A DNA stretch of 64,000 nucleotides from Clavaria fumosa (taxonomy: Eukaryota; Basidiomycota; Agaricomycetes; Agaricales; Clavariaceae), in assembly GCA_951802425.1 (NCBI GenBank), contig OX637794.1:2108001-2172000 (forward strand). The letters are read 5' to 3'. Positions 53,913 to 64,000 of the stretch are shown piece after piece. Each line of letters starts with the position of its first letter. The first letter of the stretch is position 1. The notes below the pieces were generated by a model. It saw only the letters and a program-made list of their open reading frames with translations, was not told the DNA's origin and did not search any database. The position numbers were made by a program, and so were the translations under genes.

Positions 53913-56900
53913 TTATCCCTGAAGAACGCGGCTATAAGCGCGTGCGAGCCTGTGAGCCGGGCCATCAATGTGCAGAACCACAACTAGGGACGTACGCAGA
54001 AATATCAACCCAGCGAGTAGCGAGATCATGACAATGTAGATAGTTGTGTACTTCAACACCTGGAAGGAGCGTCTCTCAACATCGCACAGTATAAGGAGAC
54101 GATAGATACGTACGATCCACCGACGCTGTCTCTTTTGCTTTGTCGAGTACAGGGGGGCACGTATCTGCTTTGAGGGTCGAAGCCAGACTGAACAGTAATG
54201 TCAGCGTTCGGTCCGGCGTAAGTCAAATATGACATAACTCACATAGCATCGTGGAGTGCAGCTTGTCAATGTAAGGCACAAAGAGCGGCACCGTCAAGAT
54301 GACCAAGAGGATATGAGCGAGCAAGAAATCCGAACTCCAAAGAGACATTTCGACGATCTTGACGATGAACTCGCGAGCTGGCTGGGACATGGCGGATAGG
54401 CCCATGCCCTTCCCATACCATTTACCAGTCCACCAAGCACGATTTATCTCATCGTGCTTGTACTCGCGAGTCAGGAAGACAGATATCAGAATCTTCTGGA
54501 TGGCGCGTTGCACGGCGATTATGGAGATGACCCCGAGAACAGCGTGTGACGCATCCCAAAGTTCCAGGAGCCACTGGGAGATTGAGGGTAAGTCAGGGAC
54601 AACAATCACGCAAGATAGAAACACACGTAGAATTCAAAGAAAATGATCAATCCCAGCAAGGCTAGGAAATGGGCGAGAGCGGCCATGAAAGAGCCGAACT
54701 TCGCCCAAGAGTCGAACATCGGACCCAGAAACAACGAGATGAAGAAGAACGCAGAGAGCACCGCTGCGTTCCAGATGACGGGTCCAACGGAAATCAAAAG
54801 GATCCTGATCAAGGGACTCGGGTTTCGGTTGCCATTAGCATCAGGGAACGACTTCACAAAAATATATGCGTTCACAAAGAGCGCCGCAGTGATGACAGGC
54901 CACAGAATCTCTGCAAAAATGACAGCATTCCATCTTGCTCGCGGGACGTCGCCGGACAACTTCTCCGAGGGATGGCCGAGTTTCTTCTTCTTGTACCCAG
55001 TGATCATGGTTCGAGAAAGGCGGCAGTACCCATACCAGCTGCTTGCTTTCGTCCGTGAGTTACCTCGCGACATCCAACGGAGGAATTCTCGATAGTCAAT
55101 AATGAAGTCGGTGAAGGAGAACTGATGGGGGTTGAAGAGGAAGGGGGAAATGCAAAGCGAAAGGACGGAGAACCAGAAGTATATCAAATGAGGGATCCAG
55201 ATAGCTATAGTGGCATATAGCAGCACAAGAAGGTTCCGCATGCCCAAGTATATGCTCGGGCCGGCGAACCGAGAGTAGAGGATGCTGAACTGTATGCGAG
55301 TCGTCGCAAACCCACGACCAGTCGCGATGTAGCGAGCGCCGCCAAAGTTGAGATTGCTAAGGATTGAATTGGAATATATCTGCGTGGAAAAGACTTCAAA
55401 AATAGGGGCCAGCGACAAGAAATGCTTCCCAAGTCGTAGTAGAGCCTTTCCTGTACCTCTTTCCACCAATTCTGCGGGGCGAACTAGTAAATAAATTGCA
55501 CCGCATCTCTTGCACAATTGCTCACCTTGCAGAAACAATGGCAAGAATGCAACGAAGAAGACCAAAAAGATGGAAACAACACAACGCTTAACCCAATCGA
55601 AGACGGGGACGAGGTTGTAGCAACCTGGTTGGCCCCCGAGCACGTTGCCTTGCGAATCGACTTTGCAAATCGTCAATTGCTCGTTGAGGGTGCCGATGTA
55701 CAAGACTGCAAGTACATTTAGCAATTGAAGCGTTGTTCGACCGGTGAGAGCACTTACGAGTGACCATGAAGACTTGGATAGAATAAATAACGAGGATATT
55801 ATTGATATGGAAGCCAGGGTGAGCGTAATAGAACGTGAGGAATCGGTCGATGGGCAGTTGTGTGCCAAGGTAATAGTATTCCCGACTTAGCATTTGCTCA
55901 CCCATGCCCATGCCGATCTTAGTTTGGAAATTTAGGATGGTCCCAAACCCAAGGTCACGGCCCTTGCCACATTGGTAGTACTCGGAATGTTTGATGCGCC
56001 CACCTCGTCCAAACGCGTTCATACCGGCGTAGATATCCTCATTCACATGCAGGCCTTTCTGGGCTTTGGAAACGCCGCCGCGAGTCGTCATAAACGGTCC
56101 GTTCAAGAAATCCGGGTGGCCATAGTGTAACTTGCCGCCAATCCACGCCAGGGCTCGGGCCGTCATGGTACCGAACGTCTGTTCCTTTCCCGCTGCAATG
56201 TCGCCCAAAACGCCAATGTTCTCCGAGAAGATGTACTCGCGCGTCCCAACAATGGCGACTGGCTCCTTGCGAAACTCCTTGTGACCCCACTGCGCATACG
56301 GGCTCTGGCCGGTGATGGAGTACTCCTCGAACTCCCCAAGGATATTCCGGATCTTTAGGCACTCTTCGAGGTAGTTGTCCTGATTCGCGTCGATGAGCTG
56401 CACATATTCGCCGCGGTAGAAAACGATGGCATGGTTCTGATTGTCTGATTTGCCGTCACCAAGTATAGGATTGCCCGGAAGCTCCACCCTGAACTTGGGC
56501 TTCCGCTTGCCAGTCTTCTCGTCCAGTTCTGAATGCCCATCAATCAACGTCGAGAACAGCCTCGACTCGCCCTTTTGATCAGGCTCCTCGTCGAGGTACG
56601 CGATTTGCAGATCGGGATATGCGCGCAGCAGAAACTCGGCATTCTCTTGCTCTTCCTTGTTGAACTTGGAAAAACGTTGCATAGAAACGACCATCTTGAA
56701 TTTCCGTCTCGACATCCGTTCCAGCTCCCGCTCCAGTTTCTCTGTGTTCCCGCCGAACATCTGCACGATGTGCGGGTTTTCCACACGGTAGAGCAGCTTG
56801 ACGGCCTTGGCGTAGTTCATCATGCCTGAGACAGTGCGGTACAGCGTCTGCGCGCGGAGAGACGCCCAGATACGGGTGCGGAGCGTGTACTCCGGTGATG

Positions 56901-59636
56901 ATGTCTTGAAGCCCACGCAATAGAACGGCAAGTCGTCGGTCTTCCTATTCCCCTTCTCGGGTATCTTCGGTGAACCAAAGGTATTGCTCTCCTCGGCCAG
57001 GATCTTCGTGTCCTTGACGAAGTTATCCCACTCGACAGGGCGCAGCTGCTTCAGGTACTCGAGGAGGGTGACACGCGTGTTCTGGTCCTCTTCGCGGATG
57101 ATCTCGCGCAGGCTCAACAGGATCTTCTCTGAATAGTGGGGCACCAGCACAGTGAAGGTAGGCATGGCATCGACCGGCAAGGGCTCAGGCAGGGCGGTCG
57201 TGAGCGATGAGGCAAAGAAGGAGATGCGGCGCTCTGCTTCGCCGCCGCTGGGGAAGAAGTTGCTCGTCCCCCGATTGGTGAAGAAGGGCGGGGGGCGAAG
57301 GGAACGACGCCCATCAGGACCATCGACCTGGTGATACAAAAGACGTTGCACCTGCTCAATGGACAGGAGGTGTTCTCGGTACATGGAGATGACGATGGCA
57401 TTCCAGACTTGCGAGACGAGAACCTACAAAGAACAAGACGTGTCATAAGCGGTGAGGCTACTGCAAGGGCGACGAGACAATACCTTCGGCTTGTACTTGA
57501 CCTCCATCTCTCCAGTCGCCAACAACTTGGCGTATATTCTTTTCGGCAACCTCTGGAAGATATCCTGCCAGGGCGTCCAGATGGACAATCCAAGCGAGAA
57601 GGAACGCCCGACACTGAATACCATGATCCAGATGACGTACCAGAGATACGTGTCCAGAAAGAACAGGATCAGGTCCATGACATACATAATCGCGAGCGTG
57701 AATGCCACTTGATTGGTACACAAGTTGTTTCCGAAAAACCGATCACTGCAGTTCTGGACCTTGGTGCGCGCCATAACCGCAATGGGGCTACTGAACGAGG
57801 ACGTCAAGAAAAAGTATGACTCGGAGAATTTGCAGGCGAAGATGAGCAACCACAAGCATATCGATGCCATGCGGGCGCTCGATTTTAAGACGGGGTATGA
57901 CGCAGTGAATGTTTGCGACGCCATATATCTGCGGGCCGTGCCAGCGACTCGGTCGCCAAACATGCGGCCGGACGGAATCGTGCCAAAGGTGAAAGTGACG
58001 ACGACTGAGATGAAGAATTGGACGACGGCAATGATAAGCGGGAGCTGAGATTTCGTAGGCCGTCCGTCAACCGAGGCGATGTAAAAAGTGGGGCCAGCCG
58101 TGATCGCGAGGATGAGTAGGAGGAATACCAGTCGAGTCGTCAGGTGAGAGGCGTTGTGCCAGGTGGTGGGAATGTATGAAAATTCCGCTAGAGTGGCGAC
58201 GATCATGAGGAGGGTCGCCACCGCGCCGCCGAGAGCAGTGGCAGACCAAGACATAGGCGCTGAAGGATTAGCTTTGTTGTGAGGGGCATAAACCCGAGGT
58301 GAGTTGAAGGCGGTGTAAAACCAGTACATGGAGATGTGAAGGATCCAGATGCGATTGAAGTTGACGAGGAGATGAGCTGTTGAACGCTTTTCACGGTACG
58401 TTTTGAAGAAGACACGCTTCCAGTCTATTCGACTGAATATCATGAATCGCTTGGGGGGCGGGACGTCCAGAAGTCGTGACTGTGGGATGGTGAGCATTGA
58501 TAAGCTTATCATGGAAGATAGCCGCTCACGTTGTCATTGAGGACGATTCTTGCGAGCCCCTCAGGATACCAAAACAACTGGTTGATATCGTCGTAGCCAA
58601 TGATCTGGTCATGATCCCTCTCCCGCCTGACGAACTTGCCATCTATGACTTCATAGCCCTCGTCCCTCATGATTCTGTACAGCGGCTTGATCACAGAACG
58701 CAAATACAGACCCTCAGGTACAGGTTCGACCCTGTTCTGGCATTCAGGACTCCGGTAGTAATCGTCCGCGCACTTGAAGATGAAGCACAGACACTCAGGA
58801 ACGAAGCGCACGTTCCCCGCTTCGCCCCAGCAGAGCAGATATAATGCAACCTGCCTGAGCCGGTCGTACTGGCTCATGTTGTTCATGGCATTACGCCATC
58901 GAATGAGCGCAGAATCCAGTGACTTTGTGGGTCTTCCCTTGACGGACTTGAGCCGTTGAAGACCCGGATTCTGAGACTGCCCCACGGCGTCGTCGAGATT
59001 GAGTTGAGCTGCAAAATACCACTTGCGGTAATTGGCATGATGGCCACCAATGTAATCGGCATGAAGAGTAAGGAGGGCCTGATTCGGCGTCATGCGGGAA
59101 GCACGAGAATCAAGGAGGTGCATCATGAAGTCGAACTATATGCGATATTCAGGAATTGGTTCACGAATCTGAGAGGGGGGCATAACGCACCATATTGCGC
59201 ATGGAGTCTCTCTGAAACCCGAATTTTTGAGTGAGGTCAAGGAAGATATCTTCAATTTCCTCGGTCGACATTGGGATTTGTCGATTTGTGGACCAGGCAG
59301 GATACGGCTCGGAAGACGCCATAGCGGGATCGGCGAAGGGTGACATTGAAGGTAGACTTGTCTGAGAGGACATTGACGGTGTATATTTGGCATAGTCAGA
59401 GCCTGCTGACGGGAAAGTCAGCATCTGCCGATCGCAGAAGGATAATGACGCCGTTCTGGGAGTCAAAGGTAGGGAGGGCTACAATACTGACCAATGTGGC
59501 CAGCCGGAGTGCGGGCCTGGTTTCCATACGGATTTCCAGGCTGTGGCTCTGACTTACTCTGGGACTTGAGGCCGTTGAAAGGATTGAGAGGGTTTTGGGT
59601 GGTGCGCCCGAAACCAAGGGGCTGGTTTGCCATCAT
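53913..59636 (-). CDS. FKS1: 1,3-beta-glucan synthase catalytic subunit
   Basis: Eleven exons: 59636-59558, 59516-59488, 59424-59191, 59135-58530, 58479-57484, 57423-55758, 55705-55526, 55471-54627, 54573-54243, 54187-54114 and 54059-53913, giving about 1728 residues. This integral plasma-membrane enzyme polymerises UDP-glucose into cell-wall glucan. The N-terminal FKS domain shows [20 protein letters not shown] and [19 protein letters not shown]. The large glycosyltransferase-48 domain has [52 protein letters not shown] sequence ([18 protein letters not shown]) and [19 protein letters not shown]. Multiple membrane spans follow to the end. Hot-spot 1 reads FLTSSFSSP (see findings). The first two exons lie in a disordered region and their splice sites are only one of several options. 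The last ten residues are poorly conserved. Confidence 0.95.
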
Positions 59637-60784
59637 CGGGGGTTTCACTTCGCTGTGAGCGAGACGGTGCAAGGGAGTGAAGGTGTTTAAAAGGAAAGAC
59701 GACAACAAGCTAGTTGTTGTAAGGGGTTGAACGATACAGACGACAAAGGAGGGAGATCCAGCGAGATAACTGGGGGGGGGAGGGGAAGGAGGGGAATTGC
59801 ACAAGGACGGGACTGAAGATGGGAATGGGAGAATAAAAGGACAGTAAGAGAGAGGAAGGGTTAAAAACCACGTGGGTTGCCAAAGCATGCGATGCCACAC
59901 ACTGGTCGGTCGGTTGGGGAAAGTCTCGCCCCGGCGCACCGGTAGCACCGTCGTCGACAACGACGACCACGACCATGACCGCGCATATACTATCTGATGA
60001 TGTTCTTCTACGTCGAACAACGCCTTTGGGCCCCTTGACGAGGCACTAATATACAGCAGAGCGTTCTACCGCTCGTTGTAAGCACACCTCACCAGCACAG
60101 TGACTTGTGTCTGTATCAATGTCTATAGCAAAGGTACTGTACAAGTAGAAGAAACGCCAGCCATTTCGCTGTTTACATTTTGTGAATCTCGCCGTTGAAC
60201 GACGTACAGTGCTGATTATTACTGCCTTGACAACGGCGTCTTCGATGAAACGACGAGGGTGCGCACTCGTTCCAGGCCATGCATAATGGGGCACCAATAA
60301 ATTGGCTCCGTCCTAGTCCTCCTCCCAGAACCGACGCTTGTACAACCGTCTGTGAATATCTAAGCGAGCCCTAGATGTGCCTCTGTTCCAAAGGTGCTAG
60401 AGCGTTACCCGAGTTCACCTTCATTGTCCTCGCCATTTCCACCATATCCTCCAGTTTGATGCGTGATATCAAGCCTGATTACAGCACTTTGACGGTGGAG
60501 GCCCGTATAGACGCGTAGTAGACTTTGCTACACCAGGTTATCACTGAGACTGAGAAAGCTTTCCTCTTTCAATATTTCAATTACTGTATCCTCTTCGTGT
60601 AAGACCGACTCGCTGGGCAGACAGGTGAGCCAATGTCCATGTGGACGATGACGGAGGGGACACCAGTGCGGACTCGTCTATCATCAGGCCACCAACCTCG
60701 CGTTGCTGTTGGCGGCGATGAGCAGCCCGTTCATTGTAAGTTGACCACTGACCCTACACCCCACCACCGAGACAGACGCGCAGG
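59637..60784. other. Divergent intergenic region, 1.15 kb
   Basis: Serves as promoter for FKS (minus) and the LRR-like gene (plus). It is purine-rich on the plus strand near 59760-59850 (C/T-rich on the FKS coding strand, as in many strong fungal promoters), and CACGTG occurs at about 59870. No additional gene is seen. Confidence 0.5.
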
Positions 60785-63378
60785 ATGAACAGGCGGATCG
60801 TCCTCTGGGAGCCCACTTGGCTGAGCACGACAGACGATGCTGGGATCTCTATCGAGGAGACCGTCCTCCCGCCCAATCCTCCTCCCGGTCCCTACGAGCG
60901 ACCCCTGCCGGCGTTCTCCTACGTCCCCCCGCTCTCCTTTCTCTGCGTCATGGCGCTCGTGCCGTTTCCAGAACAGGTCCACACGCTAGACGCGGTGCGC
61001 ATGCTGTACCGCCCACCCAAGTCCACCCAGACGTTTGACCCTCTCAGAGCTCTCGTCCCCGGCTACGACCCCACGGACGCGGATGCGCACCCCGACCTCT
61101 CCCTGCTCGACCCCCGCCTCTGGGCGGTCGTCGCGCAAGTGTACACTAACCTCCCTGCGGCGTTCAAGACGTACAGAGCGCCCCTCTCCGACGCGCACGT
61201 CCCGCTCCTGCAGCGCATCCCACCCACGTCCCATTTCGCGCTCGTGACCGTCCTCGACCTGCCCGGCTGCCGCCATCTCACGGACGCCACGATCAAGGAG
61301 CTCAAGCACCTCGACACGCTGAGCGCGCTCGACGCGAGCGGGACGTGCGTCAGCGCAGACGGGATCCGTGTGCTTGTGCGCACAATGACGTGGGGTGAAT
61401 CCCACGACGGGACACGCGGCAAGAGAGGCCCATGGGGCTTGAGGATTCTCTGCCTCAGGAACTGCGGGAGTGTGGACGATGTCGTGTTCAAGTATCTACG
61501 CGAACTGACGCTCTTAAGTGTTGTCGGTACGTTCCATGCTTTGATTTGTCATTCTTGTATGCTCACACCAAACCCTGGCCAACAGATCTGCGAGGAACAC
61601 GCTGCGAATCAAGGCCATATACAATGCCCGACTTTTTCTCAGCGGATGAGTTCCTCCAAGAGAGATTCTATCATCCCACGCCAATAGTCGCCTGCCTCGC
61701 CAACCTCGTCTCTGACGACCCCGTTTTCCCCACCCAAAACACCGCTACTCTTCATATCGACTCTACGAGCTACGATGACCGCCCAAACGCGTCGCGTACC
61801 CGCCGGGCGCCCCGACGCCCCCCCGATGTCGCATTGCAAGACTCGTACGTCGTCCTCCCACATTCCTCCACCCGACCTGCCGGAAAGCCGCAGAAAGTAG
61901 TAGTGGGCAACTCAGCCGCCCTCGACGACCTTGGGACGTACGATGTTTTTCATTGGAGACGCATGCATAAGCAGCGTGGGCAACGACATGGGTATTTTGG
62001 AAGTGGGTACAACGATTGCTATGAAAGGGCGGGCGACCCCTTTGGCGCGGCAATGTGGGACGATTGCGATGAAAGGACGGGCGACCCCATTGGCGGGCCG
62101 GGCGCGGCACTGTGGGAAGATTACTATGAAAGGACGGGTGACCCCTTTGGTTGGCCGGGCGAGGCAGAGTTGGACGCCTCGCATTCAACTACAGCCTCAG
62201 ATTCCGACCCCGCCCCAAGCGACGAAGACGAAGGGCGGGGCGACAGAAACCGTAGCGAGAGCGAGGGTGAGAACTGGGGCGAGGATGAAGACGAAGGGTG
62301 GGACGGCACGGGCCGTAGCGAGAGCGGGAACGAGAAGTGGGGCGAGGACGAAGACGACCATTCAGACGACGACGACGATGACGAAGGACTCAGCGAGTGC
62401 TTGGCGTCTCCACAGGCACATGAAGCGCAGCGTGGTGGCGATGGACCCCTTCAGAGACATACGGCCGCCGCCGCCACTTCCCCATTGCCCGTCCATGACC
62501 ATGACTCGTCCGAGCCCTTGGAGGCGGATGTCCCCCCTGCGAGGGGCCACACGCCCATCGCGTCTGCGCTCTCAGTTGAGAGAGAACTGGGCAGACCAAT
62601 GTTACTGGACTGGCAAAACAGCATCGCCGGCGAGGTAGCCTCGGAGAGCTCCCGGAGGCACGCCGCACTCGCCTTCCACCAGCGGCCCAGCGCCCCGCCT
62701 CACCGTAGCCATCATCTTTGCGCTGCCGTATCCGCGCGCGACAGCGCACTGATGCTCTACCGGCCTCCGCCTGCATGGGATGTCCTGGCATCGATGCGCG
62801 AAGCGGTGGTCATGAAGCGCAGGTGGAACGAGGACGACGCGCCCGCGATGGTCAACCGTGCGAGCGCTGCAGCGAAGGCGTTCCTCGCTGGCGTAGAGAC
62901 GTGGAGCAAGCGTGCAGTGGTCGACGCGCAGCAAACGTGTACACGAGAGGCAGCCCCCCGGTCAGGCGCACCGAAGCGCAGGCGGAACATATTTGCTCGC
63001 GCTGTCTTGGACGATGGGCTCCGGCAGGCTTCTGCATCAAAGAGCATGCCCGAGAAGAAGGCGCAGGAGAGACCAGTACGGCCTATATCCTTGATCCCTA
63101 AGCCACCATGGCCGAATATTTCTGCGGCTGAGCATTTTTCGCCGGCAGTTGGAGTGGAAGCATCCGGGCATGCTGCCCAATCACAGATCACGCCACAAGG
63201 CAAGCTCTTCAAGGGACAAAGCCAACAAAGTACATGTTCTACAGGTCCGCTTTTGCATCGCGTCGAACCGAAGTCCTCGCGTGCTGCAAAGCGTACAGCG
63301 CCTCGAAAACATTCCGCCAAACGGGACAGGCCTGAAGTAACCCAAACTGGGTTTGATTGGAAAAGGTGGCAGATGTAG
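60785..63378 (+). CDS. LRR-like protein with acidic repeat region, function unknown
   Basis: Exons 60785-61526 and 61586-63378 give 844 residues. Residues 150-250 contain leucine-rich-repeat-like units (LVTVLDLPGCRHLTDATIKE, then LRILCLRNCGSVDDVVFKYL), similar to the AMN1/F-box LRR type. The middle carries three degenerate copies of an 18-20 residue unit (ERTGDPFGWPG type, coded at about 62010-62165) and then two copies of an acidic unit (NWGEDEDEG / KWGEDEDD). The C-terminus is basic and ends FDWKRWQM. LRR-like proteins of this kind are common and often unannotated in basidiomycetes. The intron is in phase and gives VVDLRGTRCES. No function can be assigned. Confidence 0.65.
62010..62165 (+). 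repeat. Three-copy in-frame repeat
   Basis: Three degenerate 48-60 bp units share GGGCGACCCC(A/T)TTGGCGG and encode GDPxG-type peptides in the LRR-like protein. Confidence 0.75.
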
Positions 63379-63630
63379 ACACTGGCATCTGATCGCAACT
63401 CAAGTGTTCGCCGACACTGCTGATATGGTTAAGTGCGGAAACACTGCGTATTTGGATACTGGGCACCGAACACGTCAAATTGATAATGTCGGCAGTGGTC
63501 TCGTAGATGTATATTCAGACCCAAATGACCGTTTTTTTTTTTTTTGGCGCCGTCTGGAACGCTCGAGCGAACGCGGACAAACATTGGCTTTTTTACACGT
63601 TTGAGCTGAGCTCGGGCCTTGGTTACCCGC
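63379..63630. other. Intergenic
   Basis: Contains a run of about fifteen T at 63531-63545, a possible terminator for the upstream gene or promoter dT element for the downstream one. Confidence 0.4.
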
Positions 63631-64000
63631 ATGCCTTGCACATCACTCTCGACTCGGATTGCGGGTTCTGTCGCGAAGAGAGCTGCAGTTCGGCAACAGA
63701 AATTGTTATGCCATCCTTGCTATTTTTCCACTTCGACTCGGCCGTACTGTTTCCATATAGGCGCTAGTTGGGCGGGCAAACCCCCCGACCGACAACGGAT
63801 TTCGGACAAATTATCAAGGCCCTTCCCCGCGAGCAGCGCCATCGGAGCCTGGAGAGACCAGGTTATTTCGCGTCCCAAAGCCCTGGCTACGAGGGATGCC
63901 GGAGAGGATTTCTTCTTCATCCAGGAGGTTTGTCACCCGGCTTGTTCTGCGCGTGCGTGACGGGTGTCCTCATCACCTGCCCCCCCCAGATGAAAAACCA
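63631..64000 (+). CDS. Ptc7-like mitochondrial PP2C phosphatase, first exon (partial)
   Basis: From the ATG at 63631 a 99-codon exon runs to 63927, where a GTTTGT donor follows CAGGAG. The rest of the gene is outside the window. The N-terminus is basic without acids (SLSTRIAGSVAKRAAVRQQK), fitting a mitochondrial presequence. The exon ends RDAGEDFFFIQE, which resembles the start of Ptc7/PPTC7 phosphatases, where this segment precedes the GVADGVGG metal site. Only this short match supports the call. Confidence 0.5.

Overview
The window is nuclear DNA of a filamentous basidiomycete, most likely an Agaricomycete. Genes are dense, and almost all are split by 45-60 nt introns with GT..AG (sometimes GC..AG) ends. 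The recognisable proteins are fungal: FKS glucan synthase, recyclin-1, a UPF0658 Golgi membrane protein and a Rad3 helicase of fungal type. All exon models were built by eye from splice sites, reading phase and family conservation; nothing was searched.

Layout. 1-355 is the 3' end of a lipoxygenase. 1.1-2.1 kb is aprataxin (+), facing recyclin-1 (-, 2.3-5.6). 5.9-8.6 is a single-exon membrane protein (-). 9.3-11.1 is a Gfo/Idh/MocA-type oxidoreductase (-). 11.1-14.7 is repeat-bearing and gene-poor. 14.7-15.8 is a coiled-coil protein (-). 16.6-17.5 is mitochondrial GrpE (+), convergent with mitochondrial Phe-tRNA synthetase (-, 17.6-19.1). An acidic/basic nuclear-type protein (-, 19.2-20.8) shares a 158 bp promoter with Rad3/XPD (+, 20.9-24.4). 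A 92-residue Cys-rich protein follows (-, 24.5-24.9). After about 2 kb without genes comes the Yme1-type i-AAA protease (-, 27.0-30.3), divergent from a GCIP-like gene (+, 30.5-31.7).

32-38 kb is the accessory region. It holds three tandem paralogues of an unfamiliar secreted, GPI-anchored, Cys-rich protein, all on the minus strand. Between and after them lie decayed fragments of the neighbouring GCIP-like gene. To the right are an Mgr3-like TPR protein (+, 38.0-39.6), a 1237-residue disordered protein (-, 40.2-44.0), an AT-rich repeat region, the UPF0658 gene (+, 46.3-48.3), a DNAJC9-like protein (+, 48.9-50.0), a FHIP/RAI16 protein (-, 50.1-53.6), FKS glucan synthase (-, 53.9-59.6), an LRR-like acidic protein (+, 60.8-63.4) and the first exon of a Ptc7-like phosphatase (+, from 63.6).

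Themes. Several genes serve mitochondria: GrpE, Phe-tRNA synthetase, Yme1, the Mgr3-like protein and the Ptc7-like phosphatase. Others serve DNA repair (aprataxin, Rad3) and trafficking or the cell surface (recyclin, FHIP, UPF0658, FKS, the GPI family). The most novel material is the GPI-anchored array with its relics. Next come an unusual number of GC-AG introns, a predicted 3-nt micro-exon, and a divergent FKS hot-spot 1.
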